A DNA stretch of 64,000 nucleotides, taken from positions 67,099,237 to 67,163,236 of the forward strand of contig CM055316.2 in NCBI GenBank assembly GCA_029255685.2, read 5' to 3'. Source of the stretch: Silene conica (Eukaryota > Streptophyta > Magnoliopsida > Caryophyllales > Caryophyllaceae). The notes beneath the pieces were generated by a model. The model saw only the letters and a program-made list of their open reading frames with translations. It made no database searches and was not told where the DNA came from. The translations under genes and the position numbers were made by a program. This document shows, piece by piece, positions 35,584 to 47,676 of the stretch. Positions within the stretch are counted from its first letter, which is position 1; every line of letters begins with the position of its first letter.

Positions 35584-36240
35584 CCATATGTAGGCAACAT
35601 ATAACATTATGTAATGTATGCTACATAATAATCAAAGAAGAAAACATATCCACTTAAACAAAAGAAGAATATATCTGGACAACATAAAAAACAATGTAAT
35701 CATCCAACATAATGCTTAAGAATAATAACATCTAAATACACCTCAAATAAATTGTATGTTAACCAACTAAAGCATAATGTTAAAACCACCAGGGGGGAAA
35801 CATAATTATAAAAGGTAACCACAAATCAGTTTAACCATATGTACGCAACATATAACATTATGTAATACATTTTCAGAATAACTACCAACATATACAACTA
35901 ATACATTTTCAGAATAACTACCAACATATACAACAAAGCACATTATCAGAATAAGTACCAACAGTTTTTGTTCGTCATTTTACCATGTCCGACATTTTAA
36001 CCTGTCAGACTTTTTCACCATGTCAGATATTCTCATGTAAGACATTTTTAACATGTCTGACATTTTACCATGTCAGAACATTGCAGATCATCTTCAAACC
36101 AAACCCTAAAATCCCACAAACCCTAAAATACCCAGAAACCCACATAAATAACTACAATAAAACCAGATAAAACAATTCAAACATCATTACTTAAACAAGA
36201 AAATGTCATACCAGTGAAGATCTTTAAACAACAAAACAAC
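35579..36240. repeat. MULE tandem repeats between insertions C and B
   Basis: Two further copies of the MULE unit start at about 35579 and 35831 (TTTAACCATATGTA(G/C)GCAAC is common to both). They are followed by short repeats of ATTTTCAGAATAACTACCAA (about 35872-35960) and of TGTC(A/T)GACATTTT (about 35985-36080). There is no coding content. Confidence 0.65.
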
Positions 36241-38061
36241 TATTGTGTGCATTTTGTATAGACTTTTTAGTCTTGTTTTAGCACACATTCTCGCAATATT
36301 TGGTGTTTTTATATCATTTTATACCCCGTATGTGCTACTTTGTGTTCGTGTTGCTATTTTGCAGATAGTGACCGAATAGTAGCGGAAACCGAGCTCTTTC
36401 TGCCTCAATGCACTGTTTTTCCGTAGTCGATGGAAGAACCACGGTCGGTTGCACCTCAATCGAGAAGTCTTAAGCAAAGAATCAACTTCTGGGCCTGTCG
36501 AAGAATCTATCGAGGAAGCAAAACTCCTCGATCGAGCTGTCCTGTGCTCGATCGAGCTGTCCTGTGCTCGATCGAGGGGTCCAGATGAAGAAAAGTCCTC
36601 GATCGAGCTGTCCTGTGCTCGATCGAGAGGTATCCAAGGAGGAAGCACTCGTTCGAAATCCAAAGTGATCGATAGAGAAGTGCCGAAGAAGAGAAGTCGA
36701 TCGAGTAACCTTCTACCTATCGATCGACCGTTTTGTGAAGCTAAAAGTACTCGATCGAGAAGAATTTTCCCTCGATCGAGAACTTGGAGACTTTTCGTGT
36801 TCACTGATTTATTACATCAGTTTATTTTTCCTCTACTATTTAAAGAGCTCGTTTGTAGAGCATTAGGGATCATCATCAAAACTTTGCAGACCCTAGTTTA
36901 CTCTCAAAAACTCTTTTACCTTAAGTTATTTCTCTGAACTTTTGTAGCCGTCACATTATTAGCAATTTTCGGTTTTTTCGTTCTTTCGTTCCAATTCCTG
37001 TCCTTACCTTTGTTACTGTAATTTCTCTCCTCTCTTATCTTTATTTTTCTAATCTTAGTTCAGTTTTTATCTACTGTTTTCATTTATCGTTTCCGATCAG
37101 TTTCGCACGCTTATACTCTGTTTTTCGTTGTTTGTGTTCGTTGCTTCTACTCGTCCGTCTTTGTCTCTGTTTTCACTTTCTGTTTTCGTTCAATTCCCTT
37201 TGTCAATCCTTATTTCCAGTTTTAATCTATTCACTCTATATCCTTGTTTGATTCATATCGTTTCGTATTCTAGTTTGTCATTTTTATATCCGTCTTAAGA
37301 TTATCAAATTCGCATCCCTTTCCCTTTTGTTCTCGTTAATTTCGAATCTCTTGCCTATTGTTTATAATCTGATTTTTATTTATCATTTTATCATGTCGTA
37401 TGCTAGAATTCTCGTTATCGTCATAATCTTTGTTAACCCCATCATGAGTAGCTAAATCCTTAATATGTTGGGATGGGGGAGTTGTGTCGAATATATGATA
37501 TGTAGTAGTCGGGTTAGACCGTCTTTGGTGGGAGTAATCGTTAAACAATTTATTTTATCTTCGGTTTAGTGAGTGCACGCATGAGACCTTGCATCTAGTT
37601 AATTCCCGACCTAGACCGGAAGGTTGGAAGGGTAAGACTTGTTTATCGATTTTAAATAGTTTTTGTGAGAGCGGAAGTTAAGCAAAAACGCCCTTAGGGC
37701 GACTTAAGACCGGAAGGTATAGTCGGGTTTGAGCCTTGACCGTAATAACCCAGCCTTTCCCACCAATAATTGGCCTATCCCAATTACGACAATCATAGGT
37801 GAGACACAACGACCCGAATTCCCAACATATTCCTTTTCCCTGATTTTTATCTCAACTTGTGTTGTTTTCCGTGTTCTTATTCTTTGCATATATCTATATC
37901 GTAGTTTAGTTATCACAATTTCAAACCCCCCATATCTGTGACCATAGATAAAAACTGTTAGTTGAACAAGTCTGCTTCCCTAAGGAGATCAACCCTATTT
38001 ACCACTTACTTCTGTTAGTAGGACCTAGCTTTTATATTTGGTGTATGAACGACACGCATCA
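36241..38061 (+). repeat. 5' LTR of element B
   Basis: 1821 bp, ending GACACGCATCA. It differs from the 3' LTR by scattered substitutions and one extra 21-bp unit (GATCGAGCTGTCCTGTGCTC-type) in the array near 36540. Confidence 0.92.
36455..36846 (+). promoter_or_regulatory. LTR promoter of B: CTCGATCGAG array plus TATA-like box
   Basis: About nine copies of the palindrome (C)TCGATCGA(G) or near variants lie between about 36525 and 36780. Several are embedded in the unit CTCGATCGAGCTGTCCTGTG. About 55 bp after the last copy comes CTATTTAAAG (36836-36845), a TATA-like box. Element A has the same layout with a different repeat. Regulatory function is inferred. Confidence 0.6.
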
Positions 38062-38066
38062 AATTT

Positions 38067-38084
38067 TGGCGCCGTTGCCGGGGA
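38067..38084 (+). promoter_or_regulatory. Primer binding site of element B
   Basis: TGGCGCCGTTGCCGGGGA, identical to that of element A. Confidence 0.9.
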
Positions 38085-38177
38085 AGCAACACTGTTTTTC
38101 TATTTCTATTTTTATCTATCTTTTATCTTAAGGAATTTTAATTCCCTAAGACCGTACTAAACATTCTCTTCAGTTTT

Positions 38178-39470
38178 ATGCGCAGGTCTCGAAGGGGAGA
38201 TTTGGTAAATCCCGATCCTGAACCTGAGAGATTGTTTCTACGTCGAAGAAGAGAGCATGAGAGAGCTATTCGGGAGGAAGACTTGAGTACCCCCGAACAA
38301 GAGAAAACCGATTTTTGTGAGGAAACCTTCAATTCCAAACCTTTTTTTCCAACCAACTATGCCTATCATCGCAAGCCACTCCAAACCCACAGCCGCGTTT
38401 ATTCCAAAAGGGTTTAGTATAGCCACCGATGAAGATGGCTAAACTTTTGATTTCCGACCCTCTTACATAAACATGGTGGAAAGGAACCAATATCGTGGGG
38501 CCGCGGGAGAGGACCCCAGGAAGCACATGGAGCGATTTGCTGACTATTGCTCCTCAATCCCAGCAAAAAGGGGGGGGGGGGGGGGGGTTACCCAAGATCA
38601 AAGAACCCCTCTTTCCCTTTTCCTTAACCGACAACGCAAGGGAGTGGTTGTCGGATGTAGATAGGGATGCAGCTGGGATAACTGACTTGACGTCCCTAAC
38701 CCTTGTTTTTTACAAGAAATATTTTCCACCACAACGTACAAACGCCTTACGCACACAAATAACCAACTTTAAACAGAAACCCCTCTGAAAACTTGACTGA
38801 AGCTTGGGAGAGGTTTAAAGGTTATGTGAGGTCGGTCCCCCACCATGGTTTCGAGCCATGGTTTATTTGTAACCAGTTTTACAATGGCCTATACGATGAT
38901 CATAGGGCCATTTTAGATTCGGCTGCAAATGGGCGATTTCAGCGTGAGGTGGATGACGATAAGGGCTGGAGTTTAATTGAGGAGATGGCCACCCATACAT
39001 CTGAGTTGGGCAACCCCAGAAGTGGGACAAGAACGGTTGCCAATATCGAGACTGAGGGCCTAGAGACGAAGTTCGATAAGTTGTTTGCAAAAATTGAGAG
39101 GTTGGAAAACGAGGGTGCTGGGACTGTCAGACGGTTCACGTCCTACAAAAAGAGGAAGTGGTGCGTTGTGAGAGGTGTGGCGAGCAAGGCCACGGTGCGG
39201 TTGAATGCTCCGCTGAACGCGAGCAAGTGTTTTCGTTTCAACAATATAAACAAGGGGGATACAATCACGGGTATGTCCACCCGCATTTACGGTGGACAAG
39301 CCAAAATGTTCTCAACCCGTCTCCCCCACCACAACAACAACAACCGTATATTCCACCGCACAACCAACAGTTTTCGAGGGCCCCGCAGTTTCCGAACCCT
39401 CAACAAGGTAGTTCCTCGAGTGGAGGGGTGTCCGAGGTAGGAGAGTTGAAGAGCATGATATGATACAGTC
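38178..39470 (+). pseudogene. Athila-like gag of element B, multiply frameshifted
   Basis: It starts at ATG 38178 (MRRSRRGDLVNPDPEPERLF). The frame breaks repeatedly: before 38473, at an 18-G run (38570-38587), at about 38786 and at about 39130. The pieces still read as gag: GEDPRKHMERFADYC, FPFSLTDNAREWL, YKKYFPPQRTNALRTQITNF, LTEAWERFKGYVRSVPHHGF, and finally a zinc knuckle CERCGEQGHGAVEC in another frame near 39170. No functional gag is possible from this copy. Confidence 0.85.
38570..38587 (+). repeat. 18-nt G homopolymer inside gag
   Basis: An uninterrupted run of 18 G at the site of a frame change in gag. It may be real slippage or an assembly inaccuracy. Confidence 0.9.
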
Positions 39471-39615
39471 TTTAGCTACACAAATGGCTAAATCTGACCA
39501 AGCGACGAACTCAACGATTAAGATGCTTGAGTCGCAAATTGCTCAACTCGCCACAAATCAATCGTCGAAACAACCAGGCCATCAACCCTCTCAGTCGTAA
39601 AAGAGGAAGGAAACG

Positions 39616-40012
39616 TTGAACGTGGTCACCCTCAGATCAGGTAAATTTTATTCTAATGATGAAGTTGCTAATCAGACTGTTTTTGATGTCGCAGGAAATG
39701 AAGGGGCAGAAGAAGTTGCTGGAAAAGCTGAGAAAGCACTCGATCGAGAGGTTTTAGACTCTGGATCGAGAGGAAATGCAGAAAAAGAGATCGATCGAGA
39801 GCTTAAATCGCCTCGATCGAGCGATGTGTTAGTGGAGAGTGCTCGATCGAGCACTGTTGAGAAAGAAACCACTCGACCGAGAACGCTGGAAGCTCGATCG
39901 AGTGGATTTGTTGCTGAGAATGCTCGATTGACTGATCTGGATCAAGAGAACGCTCGATCGAGTGAACCAAACAGAAGAATGATGAACAATGCGTTAATCC
40001 GTGATACGCATA
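39616..40012 (+). pseudogene. Gag C-terminal/linker segment of B with in-frame CTCGATCGAG copies
   Basis: It opens with LNVVTLRSGK, a hallmark of Athila polyproteins before the protease. It then contains about eight (A/C)TCGATCGAG palindromes (39739-39963) that are translated as LDREV, ARSSS or SRSS-like runs. This is the third array of this motif in the element. The following ORF sequence to 40197 belongs to the hAT MITE. Confidence 0.7.
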
Positions 40013-40566
40013 TTAATAGGGCTGTTAATGAGACGAGACAGTTCGCGAGCAACTCGAGATCGGCTCGGTTAAAGCTCGGTCAAAGCTCGGCTCGTGTGAG
40101 CTCGACTCGAGCTCGGGCTCGGCTCGAGAGCTTAATTAGTCAAGCCGAGCAAAGGCTGGCTCGACTCGAAAAGCTCGCGAGCGGCTCGAACAATTGAGAT
40201 TACATAATATATTAATCATATTGTATAAAAGTATGCTCATATTTTATAAAATTATTTTATCATTATTATATCTTTGTATTATATATATCAAATATCTTGT
40301 TGTTGATTTGCTAAATATTTTTACATATGATCTTCGAACGTTGTTGTTGAAAATATCGGAAGAAAAAATTAAAAAATAAACAATTTTATATAGGCTCGAT
40401 TTGGCTCGAGTTAGGCTCGAGCTCGTGTTAAAGCTCGCAAGCTTTGTAACGAGCGCATTTTTTTCCAGCTCGGGTAAGATCGGCTCGAGCTCGAGCTCGA
40501 GTTTTGGTAATCGAGCACAAGCCGAGCAAGGGCCAGCTCGGGCTCGGCTCGGCTCGTTAACACCCC
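40013..40566. mobile_element. hAT-type MITE within element B
   Basis: The right end (reverse complement GGGGTGTTAACGAGCCGAGC) is matched on the left by GGGCTGTTAATGAGACGAGA (40019). The element is rich in GAGC/GCTCG repeats typical of this plant MITE family. An exact 8-bp direct repeat TACGCATA flanks it (40005-40012, 40567-40574), although about 6 extra bases on the left lie outside the terminal repeat. It splits the gag-protease linker. Confidence 0.8.
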
Positions 40567-40574
40567 TACGCATA

Positions 40575-41612
40575 GACCAGATTCAGATGTGCAGGTCCCA
40601 TTTCCGGGACGTTTGATGAAAAAGAAGACAAGTGAACCAGAATTCCAAAGATTTGGCCAATTGATCAAAGGCCTCAATGTCCACATTCCATTCTTGGACC
40701 TAGTAAGAAAGGTACCCTCCTATTTAAAATTCATGAAAGACATTCTTATGCGTAGGGGTACCGTTAGTGAAATTGAGACCGTAACTTTTACAGAAGGGTC
40801 TTCAGCCCATTTGCAATTCCGGACCCCACTCAAACTATCCGACCCGGGTAGTTTTTCCATACCTTGCTACATAGGACTACACTATATTGACCGCGTTATG
40901 TGACTTAGGCGCTAATATTAGCGTTATGCCATGGTCTTTAGCAAGGAGGTTGGGTCTTAACCGATTTTATTACACGAGTATGTCAGTGCAAATGGCCGAC
41001 ATGTCAACGCCTAAGCCTATGGGAATTTTGGAGGATATACCAGTTAAGGTGGGACGTTTTTACATACCGGTTGACTTTGTCGTTCTCGACATTCCGGAAG
41101 ACTCATACACACCCATCATACTTGGTCGACCCTTTCTACATACTGCCCAAACAATCATTGATGTTGGATTGCGCACTTTGACCTTCCGAGTCGGGGGAGA
41201 GGATTTAGTTTTCGCCAAACCCGCGACCCATAAGGGTCCAATGCGCATTTTACAATGCAATGTCTTGCAAGCCGTTGACTCAGACTCTTGCCCTATGGAA
41301 GTGACACCGTCGAAAGACTCCATGATCATAGATGAACCTCCACATGTCATTATTCCCCCAACCCCACTAACACCGTTGCCTCGTAAAGAGAGCAAAAGAG
41401 GGGCCCATATTTCTGTTATCAGGTGCACCGGGCCAGGATGGGGAAACTTTGCAATGGACCCACCTACGGGGAAATCAAAGAGCATGGAGGAGCTGTTTAA
41501 AGAGTACAAAGACGAGCGGAAGTCGGAAGATGAGTCACGAGCATCGAGAAGGAAGTTGAGGACCAGTATTGGAGAAGCTAGTACATCACAGCCGCGACCG
41601 AAGGATGGCTAA
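40575..41612 (+). pseudogene. Athila-like protease of element B
   Basis: The pre-protease conserved block (VPFPGRLMKKK, HIPFLDLVRKVPSYLKFMKD, LSDPGSFSIPCYIG) is in one frame to about 40870. The protease then continues in a second frame: CDLGANISVMPWSLARRLGL, ILEDIPVKVGRFYIPVDFVV and PIILGRPFLHTAQTIIDVG. It ends with a basic, Ser-rich tail at 41612. One frameshift near 40870-40890 separates the two. No RT follows. Confidence 0.85.
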
Positions 41613-42625
41613 TCTGAATCGATGGAGGAATAGCCGGGTTTGCAACCCCGTGCGAAGTTGTAAATAAACTAGTTTTTCGTGAATTTTTAGTTCTTTTTAA
41701 AACTTGTGGTTTTTTTAGGACATCCGTAGTTAGACAATAGTAGTTTGGACAGTAGAGTGACTCGGACAAATATTTTTTTGGTGGTTTTGGGATATTTGTA
41801 TTATGCTTATTGCAGGTACAACTGAGCCGCGACAATCAGAACCAAATCAAAGTGCGGCCAGGTGAAAAAGCACTCGACCGAGAGGCAAAATCCTCTCGAT
41901 CGAGCAAACTGAAGGGTTGATGAATTCAGTCGAGAAGATTTCTTCTCGATCGAGGGAAATAATTGATCGATCGGAAAGGCGGGAGTCCAAAAGTCAGGAA
42001 CTCCTCGATCGAGGATTTTAGAAGGTCGATCGAGAGATTTTTCTCTCGATCGAGGGGTCAGAAGTTCAACAGTCAAGAAACTCATCGATCGAGCTGCTAC
42101 TGTTCTCGATCGAGCCCTCCAGGTATCAAAAAGCACTCGATCGAGAGGAATTTTCTCTCGATCGAGTACCTTTTTCGGTCTATATAAGGTAAAAATCCTC
42201 GATTTCTCCCTCATTTCTTTCGACCGAAGTTTCTGAGTTCTTCCCCATTTTTGAGCCTTTTCAAATCCCCTTGCATTTTAAGCATTATTTTGCCCAAATA
42301 ACAACTACATTGTAGTACCCAACTGATTTACATATCAATTTAACAAAAGCCCTATCAAAAAACCCGATTTCAATCCCCAATTCGAAAATTTTCAATTCTA
42401 GGGTTTCGGTTGAAATTTCGATTTCTGTGCCTTTTGTTCCAATTATTTGCAATACGTGGGTATTATCAACAACAAGTAAGTGTTCCTAGCTCTTCTTGCT
42501 TAATTAAACACCCCATTCCTTTAGTTTTTCGATTTTTAGGGTGAATACTAGTCGAGCTTCGAATCGTCCCCTTTTACTGTTTAATCTTTGTTTAAATTAG
42601 TTTTTACTTGTTGTTTAATGTAGTA
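41613..42625 (+). promoter_or_regulatory. Internal CTCGATCGAG array, TATA box and spliced leader of B
   Basis: About ten (C/G)TCGATCGA(G) palindromes or close variants lie between 41873 and 42168. About 12 bp after the last one comes CTATATAAGG (42180-42189), a canonical TATA box. The leader then has a donor CAACAA|GTAAGTG (42476) and acceptor TTTAATGTAG (42623), placing an intron of about 148 bp just before the ATG at 42626. Together this looks like a self-contained promoter plus 5'UTR for the env-like gene. Pol motifs are absent here. Confidence 0.6.
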
Positions 42626-44747
42626 ATGGAACAAGTAACTCAATCCCCTGCTCCTGAACTTTCTATCGAGACAGTCGTCTCGAATGTCGTAATCGAGATA
42701 ATAGAGCAACACTCTATTGCTGCTGTTGAGGAGTCTGGGCAGCCTCCTGTTCCTGTTACCGAGGCTGCGACGGTGTCTTCCGACATCGTCATTCCTGGGG
42801 GAGGGATGACCGTGAGTCCACCGGCCTTGGAGGGTGCTATTGCTTCTCAAGCAACTCCTGGTGCCCCTGTTACTGTAGAGGACGTCGAGACGGAGTCCGA
42901 GAGTGACTCCGGCGAGAAGACCTAGTCTGATGAGGATGCTGGCCAGCCGCGTCCTCCTTTCTCTTTGTTAGCCGCGGGTGCCACTCCTAGGTACTCAAAG
43001 CTCCCTAGGATTCCTCGTCCCCAGTCCTTGGCCATCACCACCACCACTTCTCGACCTCCTATGGTCGCCTCTTCGAGCTCCACTTCAGTTTCTACTGATC
43101 TCACCATCGCGCCTGGGGCCACTGCTGCCGAGCCCCCTGTCAATGAGGCTACTGCTACGCCTCCCTCTGCTGCGACCACTTCATCGAGGGCCGTTGACAC
43201 TTCTTCACGAGGGACAGACCTCGCCCCTTTGCCTAAGAGGCCCGAGGTATGTTTTATTTCTGCTGACCACCGTTTTAGGTTATCTACGCTTTTATCTGTA
43301 CCCCTCACCCCGACCCGTTTCCTCTCGCGCTCTGACCTAGAGACTCTAGGTATATATGAGGATGTTTGCCATTTGCTAAACGGGACGGGGATGTCTGGAT
43401 TGATTAGGATGGAGGAGCTCACGCTAGATAGACCTACTTACGAGTTCTTTAGTTCCTTCACCTTTGACCCCGAGAGCTATAGGGAGGACCGTGCTCTCCC
43501 TTGTATTCATTTCCGACTCATGAATGAGTCGTTTGACTGGACCTTGGGGCAGTTTGGGGAGGCATTAGGCCTCGTTAGTGATGGAATCATCAAGCCTCCT
43601 CGAAGGCTCGTACCTCAGATGTGGGCTGCCCTATCTCACACTCCACTCTCTTCACGGAAGGGAGCCCACGTTCACACTCCAGCCCCTCGTTATTTTCTTC
43701 GTTTGTTGGGTGAGACTATCTTTGGGCGACCTGAGCCCAATAACCTCACCAACACTAAGCTTGCCATCTTGGCCGGGTACGTGAACATCGATTCGCGTAC
43801 CCCTTTTGTTCTTAACATTTCATTTCTGGTTGCTCAGTATTGGAGTGGTATTGGGAGGCGGGTCACGAGCTCTATTGTCTGTGGCGGATTGGTCACTAGG
43901 ATCCTCCGACATATTCGCCCTACCTACATCGAGAGGGTTGGCCTAGTGGAGGAGATTGGGCGCCTAGATATAGAGGCCATGCGAGTCTTTCGCTGGCTAG
44001 ATGGGATGACGTGGAAGATTTGTGGCTACCCTTCAGTGACCCTACCTTGCGCCACACTTCCTCATCTTTTACCGCTCTCCACTGCTGAGGGAGCGAGACC
44101 ACCACCCACCACCTACCATCTCACATTCAACACCGCACCCCCTCTCTTCTTCTGGGAAAAAGAGGAAGCGGGAGATTGGGCAGTCTTCCCAGTCTCCGAC
44201 CCAGACTCCACCACCTAGGGTTGGACCTACACCCACGTCCACGCCCACGTCCGCGTCCACGTTCACCTTCATGCCCATTCCATCCATCACCCGTACACCT
44301 ACCACCATCACCACTCACTCACCTTCACCATCACGTACCCCTACCCCTACCCCTGCTTCTTCTGGGATGGTTTATCCTCCCAACTTTGTTTTACCTCCTG
44401 CCCTTGAGGCGCCTGCGGTCTCCGACCAAGGGCGTCGTGATCCTGTGCTTGATGGCATTTGCAGGTACCTCACCGAGATGCGACGGGATCGGGCTTTGGC
44501 CATGTTCCCTATCTATGAGGACTACATCCGCACAACACGTCCCTTTCCAGCGGGATGGGTGCATCCTTCTTTCTACCGATACCCAGATGGTGGGTACCCT
44601 CACTCTTCTTCTTCTGATGAGGAGAGGGAGGAGACACCGGTAGCGAGAGAGGTGCGCTTAAGTGCCGAGGCTGCATCGAGGCGTGCTACGAGAGAGGAGG
44701 AGCAGGATCATACGTTTCGTGGGGAGGGGGCTTCTCGTGATGCCTAG
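42626..44747 (+). pseudogene. Athila ORF1/env-like gene of element B
   Basis: The gene starts at ATG 42626 (MEQVTQSPAPELSIETVV). An in-frame TAG (42923-42925) interrupts it after GEKT, and the same frame continues to 44218. Landmarks of the Athila ORF-1 family are PLTPTRFLSRSDLETLGIYE, PTYEFFSSFTFDPESY, IHFRLMNESFDWTLGQFGE, RYFLRLLGETIFGRPEPNN and WLDGMTWKICGYP. It parallels the ORF of element A in order and spacing. After a frameshift near 44200-44270 a Pro/Thr-rich and then acidic C-terminal part is open to 44747 (GICRYLTEMRRDRALAMF). The role of this protein family is unknown. Confidence 0.82.
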
Positions 44748-45874
44748 GAACATGTATTAGGTTGATATCCCTTTCCCCTTGCTTGCTGGTTTTGATGTGC
44801 TCAGAAGACAACGAGGGCGTTGTCTGTTTTGGTTTGGGGAGGGTATGCATCCTTTTGCGTCTGCATTTGCATTTCGTTTTGCATTAACGTTTATTGCTTT
44901 ATATAAATTTCAGAAAATTTTCAAAATTTCAAAAAATATCACGTTTATTTTTGCATTTAGTCGAGTCGGATTGGAGATTTGATGATGACAGAGCTGTTTA
45001 TAGTTAATTTCATGTCATGTTATGCCAATTTGCGACCCTTGCCTTGCGAAGTTTTAAGCGTTATTCCGAATTTTGTCAAGGACCATTTTGGTCGATCGAG
45101 GAAAGGTTACCACTGTTACTGAGGGTTTTTCATTAAATTCAAAAAAAAAGAAAAAAAAGAAAAAGAAAAAAAAAACAGAAAAAAAATCAAAAATTCAAAG
45201 AAAGAAAAAAAAATTGATGAAAAGGAAAAACGGAAATTTAGTATCCGGTTGACAGTTGGTATGATTTTGGGTAGTATTTGTTTGCCTAGCAAAGGCAATG
45301 TGCTACATGTATAGTCGGAAGAATTGGAAATGTATTTTCATGAGATTTGGAGGTTCTAGCTCGGCTTAAACCCCCACTTACCAATACTTGTTTTACCCCT
45401 TTCTGTCCCACTTATCCTCACTATCCCAAAACTTGCAATAGTTCGTCGTGTAATGGACATCGTTGGTGGTTGTGTGTGTGTACGGTGCTTGAAACCTTTA
45501 TTCATGCTACTCTAGCATTCATGTTTTGTCGGTTGTAGTTTAGGCGAGAGTCTATACTTCTTTATTCTTCTCTTCTCTTCACATATATTTTACCATTTGC
45601 TTGATTAAGAGAAGAGAGATTCCGGGAGAGTCCGAAATTTTATGAGTCTAGCAAGGTTGAAAGTCTACATGTGTTTTCCATGATATGCACAAATTCGTTC
45701 GCTTATTTCCAAACTTGGCATCGGTTGATTTTTAAGCATAGTATGTGCTTGGCATTGACTATTTTGGTAGCTTGAGTCTTTTCTCCATCCATTAGGTCCG
45801 TAGTTTTTCTTTAGTTTGTTTTAGTTTGCATTAGGTTTGCTTGAGGACAAGCAAATGTTTGGTTTGGGGAAGTT
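44748..45874 (+). other. 3' non-coding region and polypurine tract of element B
   Basis: It contains an A-rich stretch (about 45138-45230, AAAAAAGAAAAAG-type). The typical Athila 3' motif GCTTGAGGACAAGCAAATG (about 45839) precedes the polypurine tract GGTTTGGGGAAGTT. There are no ORFs of note. One isolated GGTCGATCGAGG is at about 45091. Confidence 0.75.
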
Positions 45875-47676
45875 TGATGTGTGCATTTTGTATAGACTTT
45901 TTAGTCTTGTTTTAGCACACATTCTCGCAATATTTGGTGTTTTTATATCATTTTATACCCCGTATGTGCTACTTTGTGTTCGTGTTGCTATTTTGCAGAT
46001 AGTGACCGAATAGTAGCGGAAACCGAGCTCTTTCTGCCTCAATGCACTGTTTTTCTGTAGTCGATGGAAGAACCACGGTCGGTTGCATCTCAATCGAGAA
46101 GTCTTAAGCAAAGAATCAACTTCTGGGCCTGTCGAAGAATCTATCGAGGAAGCAAAAGTCCTCGATCGAGCTGTCCTGTGCTCGATCGAGGGGTCCGGAT
46201 GAAAAAAAGTCCTCTATCGAGCTGTCCTGTGCTCGATCGAGAGGTATCCAAAAGGGAAGCACTCGGTCGAAAGCCAAAGTGATCGATCGAGAAGTGCCGA
46301 AGAAGAGAAGTCGATCGAATAACCTTCTACCTATAGATCGACCGTTTTGTGAAGCTAAAAGTACTCGATCGAGAGGAATTTTCCCTCGACCGAGAACTTG
46401 GAGACTCTTCGTGTTCACTGATTTATTACATCAGTTTATTTTTCCTCTACTATTTAAAGAGCTCGTTTGTAGAGCATTAGGGATCATCATCAAAACTTTG
46501 CAGACCCTAGTTTACTCTTAAAAACTCTTTTACCTTAAGTTATTTCTGTGAACTTTTGCAGCCGTCACATTATTAGCAATTTTCGGGTTTTTCGTTCTTT
46601 CGTTCCAATTCCTGTCCTTACCTTTGTTACTGTAATTTCTCTCCTCTCTTATCTTTATTTTTATAATCTTAGTTCAGTTTTGATCTACTGTTTTCTTTTA
46701 TCGTTTCCGATCAGTTTCGCACGCTTATACTCTGTTTTTCGTTGTTTGTGTTCGTTGCTTCTACTCGTCCGTCTTTGTCTCTGTTTTCACTTTCTGTTTT
46801 CGTTCAGTTCCCTTTGTCAATCCTTATTTCCAGTTTTAATCTATTTACTCTATATCCTTGTTTGATTCTTATCGTTTCGTATGCTAGTTTGTCATTTTTA
46901 TATCCGTCTTAAGATTATCAAATTCGCATCCCTTTCCCTTTTGTTCTCGTTAATTTCGAATGTCTTGCCTATTGTTTATAATCTGATTTTTATTTATCAT
47001 TTTATCATGTCGAATGCTAGAATTATCGTTATCGTCATAATCTTTGTTAACCCCATCATGAGTAGCTAAATCCTTAATATGTTGGGATGGGGGAGCTGTG
47101 TCGAATATATGATATGTAGTAGTCGGGTTAGACCGTCTTTGGTAGGAGTAATCGTTAAACAATTTATTTTATGTTCGGTTTAGTGAGTGCACGCATGAGA
47201 CCTTACATCTAGTTAATTCCCGACCTAGACCGGAAGGTTGGAAGGGTAAGACTTGTTTATCGATTTTAAATAGTTTTTGTGAGAGCGGAAGTTAAGTAAA
47301 AACGAACTTAGGGCGACTTATGACCGGAAGGTATAGTCGGGTTTGAGACTTGACCGTAATAACCCAGCCTTTCCCACCAATAATTGCCCTATCCCAATTA
47401 CGACAATCATACGTGAGACACAACGACCCGAATTCTCAACATATTCCTTTTCCCTGATTTTTATCTCAACTTGTGTTGTTTTCCGTGTTCTTATTCTTTG
47501 CATATATCTATATCGTAGTTTAGTTATCACAATTTAAAACCCCTCATTTCTGTGACCATAGATAAAAACTGTTAGTTGAACAAGTCTGCTTCCCTGAGGA
47601 GATCGACCGTATTTACCGCTAACTTCTGGTAGTAGGACCTAGGCTTTTATTTTTGGTGTATGAACGACACGCATCA
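45875..47676 (+). repeat. 3' LTR of element B
   Basis: 1802 bp, TGATGTGTGC to GACACGCATCA, with TGATG/CATCA inverted ends. It carries the same palindrome array (about 46160-46390) and TATA-like box as the 5' LTR. It differs by scattered point changes and lacks one 21-bp array unit, so insertion was not extremely recent. Confidence 0.92.

Larger units (their letters stand above)
36241..47676 (+). mobile_element. Athila-like Ty3/gypsy element B, complete with both LTRs, non-autonomous
   Basis: An element of 11,436 bp with two closely similar LTRs of about 1.8 kb, a 5-bp duplication ACAAC (36236-36240 and 47677-47681), an Athila primer site, gag, protease, the ORF1/env-like gene and a polypurine tract (about 45861-45874, GGTTTGGGGAAGTT). 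No RT, RNase H or integrase motifs occur between protease and the env-like gene. Mobility would depend on enzymes supplied by a relative. The 5' LTR start is mutated (TATTGTGTGC against TGATGTGTGC in the 3' LTR). A hAT MITE sits in the gag-protease interval. Confidence 0.92.

Noticed and set aside
44176-44643. Pro/Leu-rich ORF in the env-like gene
   Set aside because: Alternative frame of the real ORF1/env-like sequence; no independent support.
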